DNA of 64,000 nucleotides from an uncultured Erythrobacter sp. (GCA_947499505.1 CANMOQ010000002.1:930001-994000); one strand, 5' to 3'. Positions 45,511-55,404 are shown, counted from the first letter of the stretch. Translations and numbers: made by a program. Notes: generated by a model not told the origin, from the letters alone.

Positions 45511-46881
45511 ATGTCTTTAAAGCGAAAGATAGCTCGGATTTTTTCGCCTCTAGCTTTGGCTGTTGCAGGCGTTTCATCAGGTGCTTTGACGCAGCCCAGC
45601 GATAAGCTTGCGGATGATCAACTCAATTTAGCGAGTGAAGTGGAGGCTATCGACTTCCATTGGTCAGGCCACCGCGTTTTTGCTCAAATGATCCAGCGCG
45701 GCGAGCATCAGTTCATTGTCTACTATGACGCGAGCCGTCAGATGAGCGTCGCACACCGTGCTCATCAGCGCACACCATGGCGTTATCAAAAGCTGCCCAG
45801 CTTTCTGGGCTGGGATAGCCATAACTATGCGACAGTCGATGTGGATGAGGATGGTTACATCCATGTTATGGGTAACATGCACAATGATCGATTGGTGTAT
45901 TTCCGCTCGACCGAACCCTGGGATGTGCGCTCTTTGGAGCAGATCGATTATATGATCGATCCTGAGCGCGATCAAAATGTGACCTACCCAAAGTTCATGC
46001 ATGATCGCGAAGGGCGACTGATAGCGATCTACCGCTTGGGTGGAAGCGGTAATGGGCGCTATTACTATCACCGCTATGACACCGCGACCAAGACATGGTC
46101 GCTGATGCATGACGGGCAGTTCTTCGACGGAGAGGATGAGCGCGGCGCTTACTACATAGGGCCGCAGCTTGGCCCTGATGGCAAGTTTCACATGGTATGG
46201 GTCTGGCGTGAGACCCCGTCTGCGGCGACCAACAACAACTTGTCTTATGTGCGCAGCCCCGATCTGGTGAATTGGGAAGATTCCAACGGTCGACCAGTGA
46301 CTCTGCCCCTGGTCCGATCCACTGGGGAAATTGTGGACCCGATCCCGACGTTCGCTGGCCTGTTGAACGGTCAAAAGAAACTGGGCTTCGACGCCAATCA
46401 GCTTCCGATGATTTCTTATTATAAAAACGATGCCAATGACGATACGCAGATCATGCTTGCGCGAAAGTCAGGAAAAGGCTGGACCACGCACCAGATCAGC
46501 GACTGGACCGACAGCAAGCAGTTCCTTGATCGCGGCGGCAGCTTGAGTGTGCCGATCCGCGTGCCAGAGTCGCCTTACCTTGCTGATGACGGCACTATTC
46601 GAGTGCGGGCGTCACGTGATGGTGAGGAGATCGAATTTGTGGTGGACCCAAGGACTAATCGCACGCTTAGTGTCGGTAGTTACAAATCCGTGCCGGACGT
46701 CATCAAGACGTTTCAGGACAATCAAGAATTGACACAGTTTGTCCGCAAAGCTGAAGGAGTGCCAGCGGACGGCAAGTATGATTTCTATCTGAGTTGGGAG
46801 GCCAACCCGCCTGCACAGGACCAGGCGCGGGGGCAAATTCCCCAACCATCCACGCTGCGACTTCATAAGATTCCGCGTTAA
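45511..46881 (+). CDS. BNR-repeat beta-propeller, PL25-like ulvan lyase candidate
   Basis: The exported protein has 456 residues (signal peptide about 1-27). It has BNR_4-type repeats and candidate active-site residues: His104 in GWDSHNY, His124 in GNMHND (20 residues apart), Tyr159 in VTYPKF and Arg175 in IYRLGGSGNG (16 apart). In the characterised PL25 ulvan lyase, as I recall it, the catalytic His pair and Tyr-Arg pair have these same spacings. Such lyases cut sulfated rhamnose to uronate bonds by beta-elimination, producing the unsaturated ends that GH105 removes. It is the first gene of the enzyme cluster running to 55387. Family assignment is from motif pattern only, and another BNR hydrolase or lyase family remains possible. 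Confidence 0.72.
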   Translation: MSLKRKIARIFSPLALAVAGVSSGALTQPSDKLADDQLNLASEVEAIDFHWSGHRVFAQMIQRGEHQFIVYYDASRQMSVAHRAHQRTPWRYQKLPSFLGWDSHNYATVDVDEDGYIHVMGNMHNDRLVYFRSTEPWDVRSLEQIDYMIDPERDQNVTYPKFMHDREGRLIAIYRLGGSGNGRYYYHRYDTATKTWSLMHDGQFFDGEDERGAYYIGPQLGPDGKFHMVWVWRETPSAATNNNLSYVRSPDLVNWEDSNGRPVTLPLVRSTGEIVDPIPTFAGLLNGQKKLGFDANQLPMISYYKNDANDDTQIMLARKSGKGWTTHQISDWTDSKQFLDRGGSLSVPIRVPESPYLADDGTIRVRASRDGEEIEFVVDPRTNRTLSVGSYKSVPDVIKTFQDNQELTQFVRKAEGVPADGKYDFYLSWEANPPAQDQARGQIPQPSTLRLHKIPR

Positions 46882-46893
46882 GTGTGGTGGGTC

Positions 46894-49800
46894 GTGACAG
46901 CTAGCTCTGCCCGCTCTTCACCCATATGCGCGGCCCTCCTAGGCCTGACGCTAATGGCGACTTTAGGTGGCACCCCTGTGGCCGCTCAGACGGAGCTGCA
47001 GCAACTGAGAGCGGAATTTGTTGCGCCCCCAGCCGAGGCTCGTCCTTGGACCTGGTTCCATGTGATGAGCGGCAATATGTCGCGCGAGGGGATCACGAAA
47101 GATCTCGAATCTTTGGCCGAAGTCGGTGTGGGCGGGATTGTCCTTTTCCACGTCACGCAGGGTATTTCGCACGGCCCGGTGAAATTCAATTCGCCAGAGC
47201 ATCTCGAGTTGGTTGAGCACGTGGCCGCCGAATGTGAGCGGTTGGGATTGAAATTCTCGTTCCACAATACGGATGGCTGGTCATCGACTGGTGGGCCGTG
47301 GATCACACCCGATCAATCGATGAAGCGCGTGGTGTGGACGGAGCAGCTTGTAGAAGGCGGTGCTCAGCGGCTCACTCTGCAACAGCCCATGACCAATGAG
47401 GGCTATTATCGCGATATAGCGGTGATAGCCTATCCGGCTCTGCCTGGAGAACTCGCGGATAAGGCGCAGGCGCCGCATATCAGCAGCTCGGATGCTTCGG
47501 TCGATTTGTCACTTGTGACAGATGGCGATCCGAGTACCGCGCAAGAATTGACCGTTGCCAAAGGCCAAACTGGCTGGCTGCAATTCAGCTATCAAGAGCC
47601 AGTTTCCGTGCGCCATTTGAGGCTCGCCAACGTGCCTGTACGGGATTTACAGATCACCTTGCAGGTATCCGACGACGGCGAGAATTATCGTTCGCTGTTT
47701 GCGTTTCCCAAAACACGTATTCTTAAGAATGAGTGGGAAATCGACACTGCTATTGCCGCGACAACGGGGAAACACTTCCGTTTGCTAGCTGACCGTAGCT
47801 TTACCTTTGGTGATGTCGAGTTGTCGCAAGGAACGCGGCTGGACAATCCGGCGGCGCACAGCACGTTGGGCTATAAATTCGGACAGGATGTGCCGCAGCC
47901 ACGCAATTTCGGCGCCGATGCGGTAATCGCGCCCGGTAGCATGATTAACCTGACCAGCGAGATGGCAGCGGACGGGACTATCATGGCTGACCTCCCTGCA
48001 GGCCAATGGACAATTATGCGTTTTGGCTACACTTCTACCGGTGCGCGTAATGTAAACCCGTCCCCAGAAGGCAGCGGTTTGGAAGTCGACAAGTTCGATG
48101 CGGCGGCTTTCCGTACTCATTACGATGCACTGCTCGCGCCGATCATCAACCGCACCCGCGGGCGCGCTCCAAACGCGCTGACCGGGGTGATGATAGACAG
48201 CTATGAGGTTGGCGGTCAGAACTGGACCGGCGGGTACGAAGTTCTGTTTGCCCAGGCGCATGGCGGGACCGACCTGATACCATGGCTGCCCATCTTTGCC
48301 GGGCGAGTGGTGTCCAGCGGCCCGGAAACAAGCGCGATGTTCGACCGCATTCGCGGCTTCAACGCTGATCTGATCAATCGGAACTACTATGGCGAGTTTG
48401 CTCGGTTGATGGAGGAAGACGGGCTGGAAAGCCTGATCCAGCCTTACGGCAACGGCCCGCTTGATGAAGTCAGCGTGGGTGCGATTGCCTCCATTCCGGC
48501 GGGCGAATTCTGGGTCCGAGGGCCTCATTTGTCTAATCTCAACGGGGCTGTGTCTGCGGCGCGTATGTATGGCAAGCCAATCGCGGCGGCGGAGGCGTTC
48601 ACCGCGATATGGAAGGACAATTGGGGCTTCAATCCGGCGTTTGGCAAGAAATGGGGTGATCGCGCCTGGGTTGCGGGCGTCAATCAGTTCTTCTTCCACC
48701 GCTTTGCCCATCAGGCCAACACGCATGTCATGCCAGGCATGACGATGAATCGCTGGGGCTCTCATTTTGATCGAACCCAGCCGTGGTGGGACGAGGGCGG
48801 CAAGGCCTGGTTCACCTATATGGCCCGCGGCCAGCATCTCTTGCGTCAGGGCCATGCCGTCGCAGATATTGCCATGGTGGTTGGTTCTGACAGCCCGGTC
48901 GAGTGCCCGGACAAGCCAACCGCCGATGGTGTATTGCCGCTAGAGTTTGAGTTCGATTGCTTGGACACTCCCACACTTTTGAACCGAGGGCAGTTTGATC
49001 AAGGAGCTTTCGTTCTTCCGAACGGTGCTCGGTATGCAATGCTGTGGTGGCCGCACGCCAATGCGCCAAGACCTGAAGAGCTTGCGCGCCTGAAGGCGGC
49101 GCAGGATGCTGGAGTGCCTGTAGCCTTCGCGCATATCGGCGATGACCCGGCAGAGGTTCTTTCTGCGGCAGGTTTGAAGCCGAGAGTTTCCTCGACAGGA
49201 GCGCTACCGAGTTTCACTCAGCGCCGCAGTGATGAGGGAGAGATTTTCTTCGTTTTCAACGACGCTGAAAAGTCTCGCTCATTTGATTTGTGCTTCCGCG
49301 TAAACAGAAAAGCAGGAGAGGAATGGATCCCTGCCACAGGCGAGATTCGCAAAGTTGCCGGACGGGTGGAAGCGGATGGTTGTTCGCGAGTATCGTTGGA
49401 TCTTGCGCCGTTTGAGTCGCGTTTTCTGGTGTTTGCTGATGGCTCGAAATTTCTTGAATACCAGTCATGGCAAAGCCCGCAACGAAGGGTACTGACAGAT
49501 TTCAATTCGGGTTGGTCGCTCAGCTTCGATCCGCTTTATGGCGACGGCCGCGTTCTTGAGGATGTTTCGCTGTTCGATTTGAGCAGCAGTAACGATCCCG
49601 AAGTTCGGCATTTTTCCGGCAAGGCCGTTTATCGCAATACGCTGGAACTTTCGGCAGATAATCTGTCCGAAGGCGGCGCAGTCATTCTGGAACTCGGGCA
49701 GGTCGAAACAGTCGCTACGGTCAGAGTGAATGGTATGCAGCTGGGTACCCTGTGGACCGCACCTTACGCGATCGACATCTCGAACGCAGTTCAAGCCGGC

Positions 49801-50055
49801 GAAAACACCATCGAGATCGAAGTCGCGAATCTTTGGGTCAACCGCCTGATTGGCGATGCGGCGCTGCCTGACACCAGTGGCTATGAGCCGGAGGGTAATG
49901 TGCCGCAACGTGACATGGTGGAATGGTATTCCGCGAACCGGCCGCCGCCTCCGGGCCCACGCCGAACATGGGCTACCCACTATTTCCAGACCCCCGATGA
50001 TCCTTTGGTGCCTTCAGGCCTGATCGGGCCGGTGACAGTTCATTTGGAGAATTGA
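46894..50055 (+). CDS. GH106 alpha-L-rhamnosidase
   Basis: The protein has 1053 residues from GTG 46894. Another in-frame GTG lies 12 bp upstream, directly after the previous stop. The signal peptide ends TPVAAQ. GH106 features are strong: RPWTWFHVMSGNMSREGITKDLESLAEVGVGGI at the N-terminus, FHNTDGWSSTGGPWI, the TIM-barrel segment MIDSYEVGGQNWT with a likely catalytic Glu, AAEAFTAIW, and the C-terminal galactose-binding-like module ending EVANLWVNRLIGDA. It removes terminal alpha-L-rhamnose, probably desulfated, from ulvan-derived oligosaccharides in the periplasm. The next gene begins 1 bp after its stop, so it is translationally linked to the DUF5060 protein. Confidence 0.9.
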   Translation: MTASSARSSPICAALLGLTLMATLGGTPVAAQTELQQLRAEFVAPPAEARPWTWFHVMSGNMSREGITKDLESLAEVGVGGIVLFHVTQGISHGPVKFNSPEHLELVEHVAAECERLGLKFSFHNTDGWSSTGGPWITPDQSMKRVVWTEQLVEGGAQRLTLQQPMTNEGYYRDIAVIAYPALPGELADKAQAPHISSSDASVDLSLVTDGDPSTAQELTVAKGQTGWLQFSYQEPVSVRHLRLANVPVRDLQITLQVSDDGENYRSLFAFPKTRILKNEWEIDTAIAATTGKHFRLLADRSFTFGDVELSQGTRLDNPAAHSTLGYKFGQDVPQPRNFGADAVIAPGSMINLTSEMAADGTIMADLPAGQWTIMRFGYTSTGARNVNPSPEGSGLEVDKFDAAAFRTHYDALLAPIINRTRGRAPNALTGVMIDSYEVGGQNWTGGYEVLFAQAHGGTDLIPWLPIFAGRVVSSGPETSAMFDRIRGFNADLINRNYYGEFARLMEEDGLESLIQPYGNGPLDEVSVGAIASIPAGEFWVRGPHLSNLNGAVSAARMYGKPIAAAEAFTAIWKDNWGFNPAFGKKWGDRAWVAGVNQFFFHRFAHQANTHVMPGMTMNRWGSHFDRTQPWWDEGGKAWFTYMARGQHLLRQGHAVADIAMVVGSDSPVECPDKPTADGVLPLEFEFDCLDTPTLLNRGQFDQGAFVLPNGARYAMLWWPHANAPRPEELARLKAAQDAGVPVAFAHIGDDPAEVLSAAGLKPRVSSTGALPSFTQRRSDEGEIFFVFNDAEKSRSFDLCFRVNRKAGEEWIPATGEIRKVAGRVEADGCSRVSLDLAPFESRFLVFADGSKFLEYQSWQSPQRRVLTDFNSGWSLSFDPLYGDGRVLEDVSLFDLSSSNDPEVRHFSGKAVYRNTLELSADNLSEGGAVILELGQVETVATVRVNGMQLGTLWTAPYAIDISNAVQAGENTIEIEVANLWVNRLIGDAALPDTSGYEPEGNVPQRDMVEWYSANRPPPPGPRRTWATHYFQTPDDPLVPSGLIGPVTVHLEN

Positions 50056-50056
50056 A

Positions 50057-52513
50057 ATGCTTCAGCGTCTGATGGCTTTGTTTTACGGCCTGTTTGCAGT
50101 TTGCGTCTCAGGCAGCTTGGCAGCTCAGGAAGTATCTGAGGCGGGCGCGCGCTTTGAAACAGTCACGCTGACGCTGGAGGGCCCAGCGCTTAACGAGCGC
50201 GAAGGCCGCAATCCCTTCACTGATGTCAGGCTCGATTGGACATTGAAACATGACGGGAAAAGCTGGACCGTTCCAGGCTATTTCGCGGGTTGCGGTGATG
50301 CCGCTGACACTGGTTGTACAGGCGGCAATGTCTGGCGTGCGCATTTTGTGCCGCTGTTTGAAGGCGAGTATAGCTGGTCCATAGACTTCAGCATCGGGCC
50401 CGACATAGCCGTGGCACCTGCACCGGGCGAAAGGCTTGATGGGCATGGCACCATGGGAAGCTTCTCTGTCACTGGCCAATCCAGTGATCCGGTGCGAGCC
50501 CGCGGACTGCTGCAATACACCGGCGAAAGCTACTATCGCTATGCTGGCGACAACAGTGTGTTCTTCAAATTCGGACCAGATGCACCGGAAAATATGCTGG
50601 CTTATGATGGCTTTGATGCAACCCCGAACTACAGGGGCTTCCGCAAGAACTGGCAGGCACATGTCGGTGATCTGAAATCTGATGGAGCATCCCATCTTTG
50701 GGGCGCTGATCGTTCCGGCGCTGGTCTGCTCGGCATGTTTGATTACCTGGCACAAGCGGGTGCTAATTCAGTTTCGATGCTGCTTTGGAATGCAGGCGGT
50801 GATGATCGCAACGTTTTCCCGCATCTGATGGCGGTGCCTGCTGAGCAATATGAGACAATGAAGCCTCGCACACAGTGGGCCGAGGGTTTGATTCAGGACC
50901 GTTTCGATCTGTCAAAACTGGATCAGTGGCAGCGGGCCCTGTCTTATGCAGACAAGCGCGGTTTGCATCTGCATTTCAAGCTGCAAGAAACAGAAAATGA
51001 CAGCTTTATGGATGACGGCGCATTGGGCCGCACGCGCAAAGTGTATTTGCGCGAAATGGTCGCCCGGTTTGGTCATTTTCTGGCGCTCACGTGGAACATC
51101 GGAGAGGAAAATGTCCAGCATCCTGGTGATGTGCGCCACATGGCGTCTTATCTCGATGCTCTCGACCCTTATGATCATCCGCTCGTGCTGCACTCTTATC
51201 CAGATCAAAAGCAGCGTTACCGAGCATTGCTGGGCCCTGATACCGCGCTCAACGGGTTGAGCCTACAGGGGCGGCAAGACGACATCTCCGACCTACGCTT
51301 TGATGTGATCACTTGGTCCAACAACGCTGAGCTTGCAGGCAAACCGCTTGTCATAGCTTACGATGAACCCGGACGGGCCGATGGCGGCGCCGGAGTTGAC
51401 CCCGATTATCCTGACGACCGCCTGCCTAGTGAACGCGAGGTTAAACTAGAACCAGAGTTGTTCCTACGCGATGGATTGTGGAATGCATTGACGGCGGGAG
51501 CCAATGGGGTCGAAGCCTATTACGGTTACAAGACAGGTTGCAGCGATCTTGATTGTCAGGACCACCGGACGCGTGCGCGCTTATGGCGCGAGGGACGCGT
51601 AGCGCTTGACTTCTTCCGCGAGCATGTCGGGGACCGGATCACGGACATGACACCGGCAGATCACCTGACTCAGGCCCAGGACGACTATATTCTAGCGCAG
51701 CCGGGCGAGCTTTACGTGATTGTACCCGGCACAGAAGAAATCATGCTGGAGACCGGCGGAATTTATGGGGTGTTTTCTGTGCGCTGGTTTGACCGAGTGC
51801 AGGGCGGGGGCTTGCAGGCGGGCTCTCTCGAGCAGGTGGAAAACCGCCGATTTCGGACAAAGATTGGCCAGCCACCTGCTGGTGGCAGCGGTAAGTGGGT
51901 TGCCGTAGTCGAGCGGCTTGACACCGGTATATTGGTAGAGGCTGAGGACTTCGTGGCGCAGCGTTCCAACGAAGTGCGTAGCTGGTGCCGCTCTGCGGAC
52001 TGCCCCGAAGGGTGGGAACGCAGCGGTACCGAAGACTATATCGCTTTGGCGCCTGACACACGCAAAACGCATGATGATAAGCTTGTTCGCGGGGAGAATT
52101 TCAGCGCGCAGCCGGGTAAAATGGCGATCCTCTCATACAATGTTGATTTTCCATCGGCGGGCCGCTGGTATCTATGGGTGCGGGTGCATGCGCTTGGCAC
52201 TGAAGATAATGGTATTCACGCAGGCCTGAATGGAGAATGGCCTGAGAGAGCCGAGCGTGTGCAATTCTGCGAGGGGCGGGGCCGCTGGCATTGGGATAAT
52301 CGCCAGCGCACGCATGATCAGCACTGCGGTGTGCCGGGCGGGTTGTGGCTGGATGTGCCCAGCGCAGGCACGCACACGGTCGAATTTTCCATGCGCGAAG
52401 ACGGCTTTGTTTTTGATGCCTTCTACCTCACGCGTAGCCCCTACATGCCCGCGGCTCTCAAGCGCGCCAATGAAGCGGCGGTTCGCGCCACTCCAAAAAG
52501 GGGAGGACATTGA
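50057..52513 (+). CDS. DUF5060 plus TIM-barrel protein, candidate glycoside hydrolase of unassigned family
   Basis: The exported protein has 818 residues (signal peptide ends SLAAQE). Residues about 30-120 form a DUF5060-like beta-sandwich (DVRLDWTLKHDGKSWTVPGYFAGCG). A barrel-like region follows with LTWNIGEENV near residue 352 and VIAYDEPGRADGG near residue 434. Both place a Glu at the end of a predicted strand, as retaining hydrolases of clan A do for acid/base and nucleophile. The last ~200 residues contain a carbohydrate-binding-like beta-sandwich (ILVEAEDFVAQ, GRWYLWVRVHAL, GTHTVEFSMRED). I know of no assigned CAZy family for it. It sits between GH106 and the PL24-like gene, so it probably cleaves an ulvan-derived linkage. 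Confidence 0.75.
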   Translation: MLQRLMALFYGLFAVCVSGSLAAQEVSEAGARFETVTLTLEGPALNEREGRNPFTDVRLDWTLKHDGKSWTVPGYFAGCGDAADTGCTGGNVWRAHFVPLFEGEYSWSIDFSIGPDIAVAPAPGERLDGHGTMGSFSVTGQSSDPVRARGLLQYTGESYYRYAGDNSVFFKFGPDAPENMLAYDGFDATPNYRGFRKNWQAHVGDLKSDGASHLWGADRSGAGLLGMFDYLAQAGANSVSMLLWNAGGDDRNVFPHLMAVPAEQYETMKPRTQWAEGLIQDRFDLSKLDQWQRALSYADKRGLHLHFKLQETENDSFMDDGALGRTRKVYLREMVARFGHFLALTWNIGEENVQHPGDVRHMASYLDALDPYDHPLVLHSYPDQKQRYRALLGPDTALNGLSLQGRQDDISDLRFDVITWSNNAELAGKPLVIAYDEPGRADGGAGVDPDYPDDRLPSEREVKLEPELFLRDGLWNALTAGANGVEAYYGYKTGCSDLDCQDHRTRARLWREGRVALDFFREHVGDRITDMTPADHLTQAQDDYILAQPGELYVIVPGTEEIMLETGGIYGVFSVRWFDRVQGGGLQAGSLEQVENRRFRTKIGQPPAGGSGKWVAVVERLDTGILVEAEDFVAQRSNEVRSWCRSADCPEGWERSGTEDYIALAPDTRKTHDDKLVRGENFSAQPGKMAILSYNVDFPSAGRWYLWVRVHALGTEDNGIHAGLNGEWPERAERVQFCEGRGRWHWDNRQRTHDQHCGVPGGLWLDVPSAGTHTVEFSMREDGFVFDAFYLTRSPYMPAALKRANEAAVRATPKRGGH

Positions 52514-53970
52514 TGCTTAGAAAGTGGCTACTGGCATATGTTTGCTGCGCAAGGCTATTGGTTGCCAATGCTTCGGTCGCACTTGCTGAAAGCCCAGAGA
52601 ACGCCAAGCGCGCGATCATTACCGGGTGGGATGAGCTAACCTCGGCCTCTCACGTCTCCGATGGGACAGATCGGGCCAGGGACGGTAAAGCCCGTTTTGA
52701 GGGTCCGCTGGGTGCGCAGGGCGTGACGTATAACGGCTATCAATATGTGATCTTCTATTCGGGGGGCGACCGAACCAAACCACGCGAGGAGGCCGCATCC
52801 TATGTTGTGGTGTCGCGGCGCAAGCTGGGCGGATTCGCCTGGGAGCATTCCGTCCTTGATGGCTATGAGGTCAAATCGGATGATGCGCACAATCGGCAGA
52901 CTATTGCTATTTCGAACGGCGATGGTCGGATCCATATTTCTTTCGACCACCACAATCGGCCGACGATGAATTACGCAGCCACGGCGGTTGGTGTTGCTGA
53001 CAGCCCCGCCTCTGTTAGTTGGGACAATAGCGTTTTCAAATACGCCGAGAACCTTGGCGGCGATCCCGAAGAAGAGCTCGTCGTTACCTATCCTTCGTTC
53101 AAGGCTTTTCCGGGCGGTAATCTCGTGGTCTATTTCCGCAGTGGCGGATCCTATGGGGGCGACATGAGGCTGGCAAAGTATGATGCCGAAACTGGTCAAT
53201 GGGGCAAGGTTCATACGGTTTCGGACCGCCACGGCACTTACAACGGCCTTGAAACCACTCGGGGCCCTTATCTGGCCAATGGCATGCAGGTCGGCAGCGA
53301 TGGATCACTGCACGCGGCATGGGTGTTTCGCGAAAGGCCATGCGACTACTCGACAGCATCTCGCAGTGAGATATTTTGTAATCACGGATTGTTTTACGGG
53401 AAGTCATTGGACGAAGGTCGCACATGGTTGCGCACGGATGGATCGGAGATCGCCGATACGGCAGCGGGCGAAACGATTTCGATCGACAATATCGGCGGGC
53501 CAGTTGTGGAAGTTCCCAAGAACCTTGGGCCAAGCAATCCAGGTATCACGTCCACGATCGACCCTGCCACAGGCGACATGCACGTCCTACTTCGCCATCT
53601 TCCTAGCCCAGGGGCGAAGGCCTCGGTGTTTTTTCACTATCTTGGCAAGGAAGATGGAAGCTGGACCAAAAATGCGACCAACTTTGCCGGCAATAACACT
53701 TCATTGGCGATGATCGGTGACCGCCTCTATGCCTTTGTCGGGCGCGATAAGGGGCAAATATATTTTGCGCAGCGCGGCGATGATTTTCGCAAGTGGAAAC
53801 GGATGGAAATTGTGATCGACAAGAAACGGAAATTCGATCCGCGCGGTGGCTATATCACGTGGGATCTGTCGCTGATCTCGGAAGGGCAAGCGACCTTGCT
53901 GTGGCATCGCGCACCAGAAGATCGCGGCGTGTCATCGCCTTTGCAGGTTTTCGATATCGCCTTTGAATAG
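52513..53970 (+). CDS. BNR-repeat beta-propeller, PL24-like ulvan lyase candidate
   Basis: The protein has 485 residues from ATG 52513, overlapping the previous stop (TGATG) with GGGAGG before it. The signal peptide ends SVALAE. Key residues: His in DDAHNRQT and a His pair in DHHNRP 20-21 residues later, then VTYPSF and YFRSGGSYGG with Tyr and Arg 16 apart. The 21-residue His spacing and insertion pattern recall PL24 ulvan lyases, whereas the protein at 45511 has the 20-residue PL25-type spacing. Two different propeller lyases in one cluster could act on glucuronate- and iduronate-containing units or on polymer versus oligomer. This is inferred from motifs; activity is not established. Confidence 0.7.
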   Translation: MLRKWLLAYVCCARLLVANASVALAESPENAKRAIITGWDELTSASHVSDGTDRARDGKARFEGPLGAQGVTYNGYQYVIFYSGGDRTKPREEAASYVVVSRRKLGGFAWEHSVLDGYEVKSDDAHNRQTIAISNGDGRIHISFDHHNRPTMNYAATAVGVADSPASVSWDNSVFKYAENLGGDPEEELVVTYPSFKAFPGGNLVVYFRSGGSYGGDMRLAKYDAETGQWGKVHTVSDRHGTYNGLETTRGPYLANGMQVGSDGSLHAAWVFRERPCDYSTASRSEIFCNHGLFYGKSLDEGRTWLRTDGSEIADTAAGETISIDNIGGPVVEVPKNLGPSNPGITSTIDPATGDMHVLLRHLPSPGAKASVFFHYLGKEDGSWTKNATNFAGNNTSLAMIGDRLYAFVGRDKGQIYFAQRGDDFRKWKRMEIVIDKKRKFDPRGGYITWDLSLISEGQATLLWHRAPEDRGVSSPLQVFDIAFE

Positions 53971-53983
53971 GGATTGGACGCAA

Positions 53984-55387
53984 ATGGATTGGAATAAGCA
54001 TTTTTTTGGCACAGCGGCCGCTGTGGGCAGGCTTTGCCTCCTCTGGGCAGGCGCGGCCGTGCTGGCATCTCCCGCGCATGCGGGCAATCCGGTAGTCGCA
54101 AACCAGGGCGTCAATGATCCGCATATCCATATTTTCGGCGATACGGCATATCTCTACGCATCGCATGATAAGTCATCGCGCAATGATGAATTTATCATGG
54201 AGGATTGGCAGGTCTGGTCATCCGATGACTTGGTGCATTGGACGCTCAGATCAACGCTTTATCCGCACCAGACTTATTTGCGCGATCAGCCGGGGTTCGC
54301 CTCTGCCTGGGCTACCGATGTGGCGGAAAAGAACGGCCAGTATTTCTGGTACTTTTCGGAGGGCAATCGTCAAACAGGCGTAGTTGTTGGCGATAGCCCG
54401 GTTGGCCCATGGCGCGACCCGCTTGGCGAGCCGCTGCTGAGGCAAGACCTCACCCCCACGCATGAGTATGATCCGGGGCTCTATTCAGAAGGCGATAATC
54501 GCTACATCATCTTTGGGGTGTGGGACTACCATCTCGCGAAGCTCGGCGAGGATATGATTTCGCTAGCTGAGACACCTCGGAAGATTGAAATCCGCGGTGC
54601 GCGCGGGCCCTATACCCTCACAAACGGTACGCCATTCGATGGGAAGCTAACTGACGACAAACCCTTCCTGCACAAACATGGAGACCTGTATTATCTGTCA
54701 TGGGGCGCATTCTATGCAACATCGAAAGAGCTCTATGGTCCCTATGATTATCGCGGTGTGTTGATCACCGATGAGAGTTTTCCAACAGGGCTGTCTTCGC
54801 CCACCTGGCCAACCGGACCGCAACAAGGTCGACACGGGTCATTCTTCACCTGGCATGGCCAGACTTACTTTGCCTATTGCGACATATCTCAAAGCGGCAA
54901 CCGATACTTTCGCGACACCTTCATCAGCTTTGTCCATTACCGCGATGATGGCAGCATCGCTCCGATCCGCGTCGATCTTGTCGGTGTTGGTGAATACCGG
55001 GCGGATCTTGGGCCGATTGAAGGAGAAGAGTTCTTCGCAGCAGATGGCTTCACAAAGCGGGCCCGGGCGAGTGCATCAAATGGCTTCGATGTGGTGCTGA
55101 AACAGCAGGAAGGCGAGCTCACCTTTCCAAACATTCATGGGCTGGGCGGCATGGACAGCCTGGTGCTTGATATGCTGGTGCTTGATATGACGGGTGAGAG
55201 CGACGCGCCGTTCGAGTTGTCGGTCTCGCGCAAAGGCGCGAAGGCACCCATTGTGCAGCATGAGCTAAGGGGAGCAAATCGCTGGCGTATTCCGCTCGGC
55301 CCACTTGGTGAAACGGAGAGCCTGGTTGTTAAGATCAAAAGCCTCGGGAGAGGAGAGCTGGCGCTCGATCGCCTTTCTTTCGAGTAG
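53984..55387 (+). CDS. GH43-like five-bladed beta-propeller glycoside hydrolase with C-terminal sandwich
   Basis: The protein has 467 residues from ATG 53984. A TTG overlapping the previous gene is less likely. The signal peptide ends SPAHAG. GH43 signatures are NDPHIHIFGDTAYLYAS (general-base Asp45) and EYDPGLYSEGDNRYIIFG (second Asp). The usual general-acid Glu block (EGPxxxxxxGxYYL) reads DDKPFLHKHGDLYYLSWG, with Asp in place of Glu, and GPYDYRG follows as in other family members. About 110 C-terminal residues form a beta-sandwich-like domain. Beta-xylosidase activity on the xylose of ulvan is the natural guess. The altered acid position makes activity uncertain. It is the last gene of the plus-strand enzyme cluster. 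Confidence 0.78.
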   Translation: MDWNKHFFGTAAAVGRLCLLWAGAAVLASPAHAGNPVVANQGVNDPHIHIFGDTAYLYASHDKSSRNDEFIMEDWQVWSSDDLVHWTLRSTLYPHQTYLRDQPGFASAWATDVAEKNGQYFWYFSEGNRQTGVVVGDSPVGPWRDPLGEPLLRQDLTPTHEYDPGLYSEGDNRYIIFGVWDYHLAKLGEDMISLAETPRKIEIRGARGPYTLTNGTPFDGKLTDDKPFLHKHGDLYYLSWGAFYATSKELYGPYDYRGVLITDESFPTGLSSPTWPTGPQQGRHGSFFTWHGQTYFAYCDISQSGNRYFRDTFISFVHYRDDGSIAPIRVDLVGVGEYRADLGPIEGEEFFAADGFTKRARASASNGFDVVLKQQEGELTFPNIHGLGGMDSLVLDMLVLDMTGESDAPFELSVSRKGAKAPIVQHELRGANRWRIPLGPLGETESLVVKIKSLGRGELALDRLSFE

Positions 55388-55404
55388 CACCTGAGTGCTG
55401 TTGT

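Noticed and set aside
29058-55387. Interpretation as a rhamnogalacturonan (pectin) locus
   Set aside because: No PL4, PL9 or PL11-type lyase, GH28, GH78 or pectin esterase is present, while sulfatase and propeller ulvan-lyase-like proteins are. Ulvan fits better, although related rhamnose/uronate polymers are not excluded.
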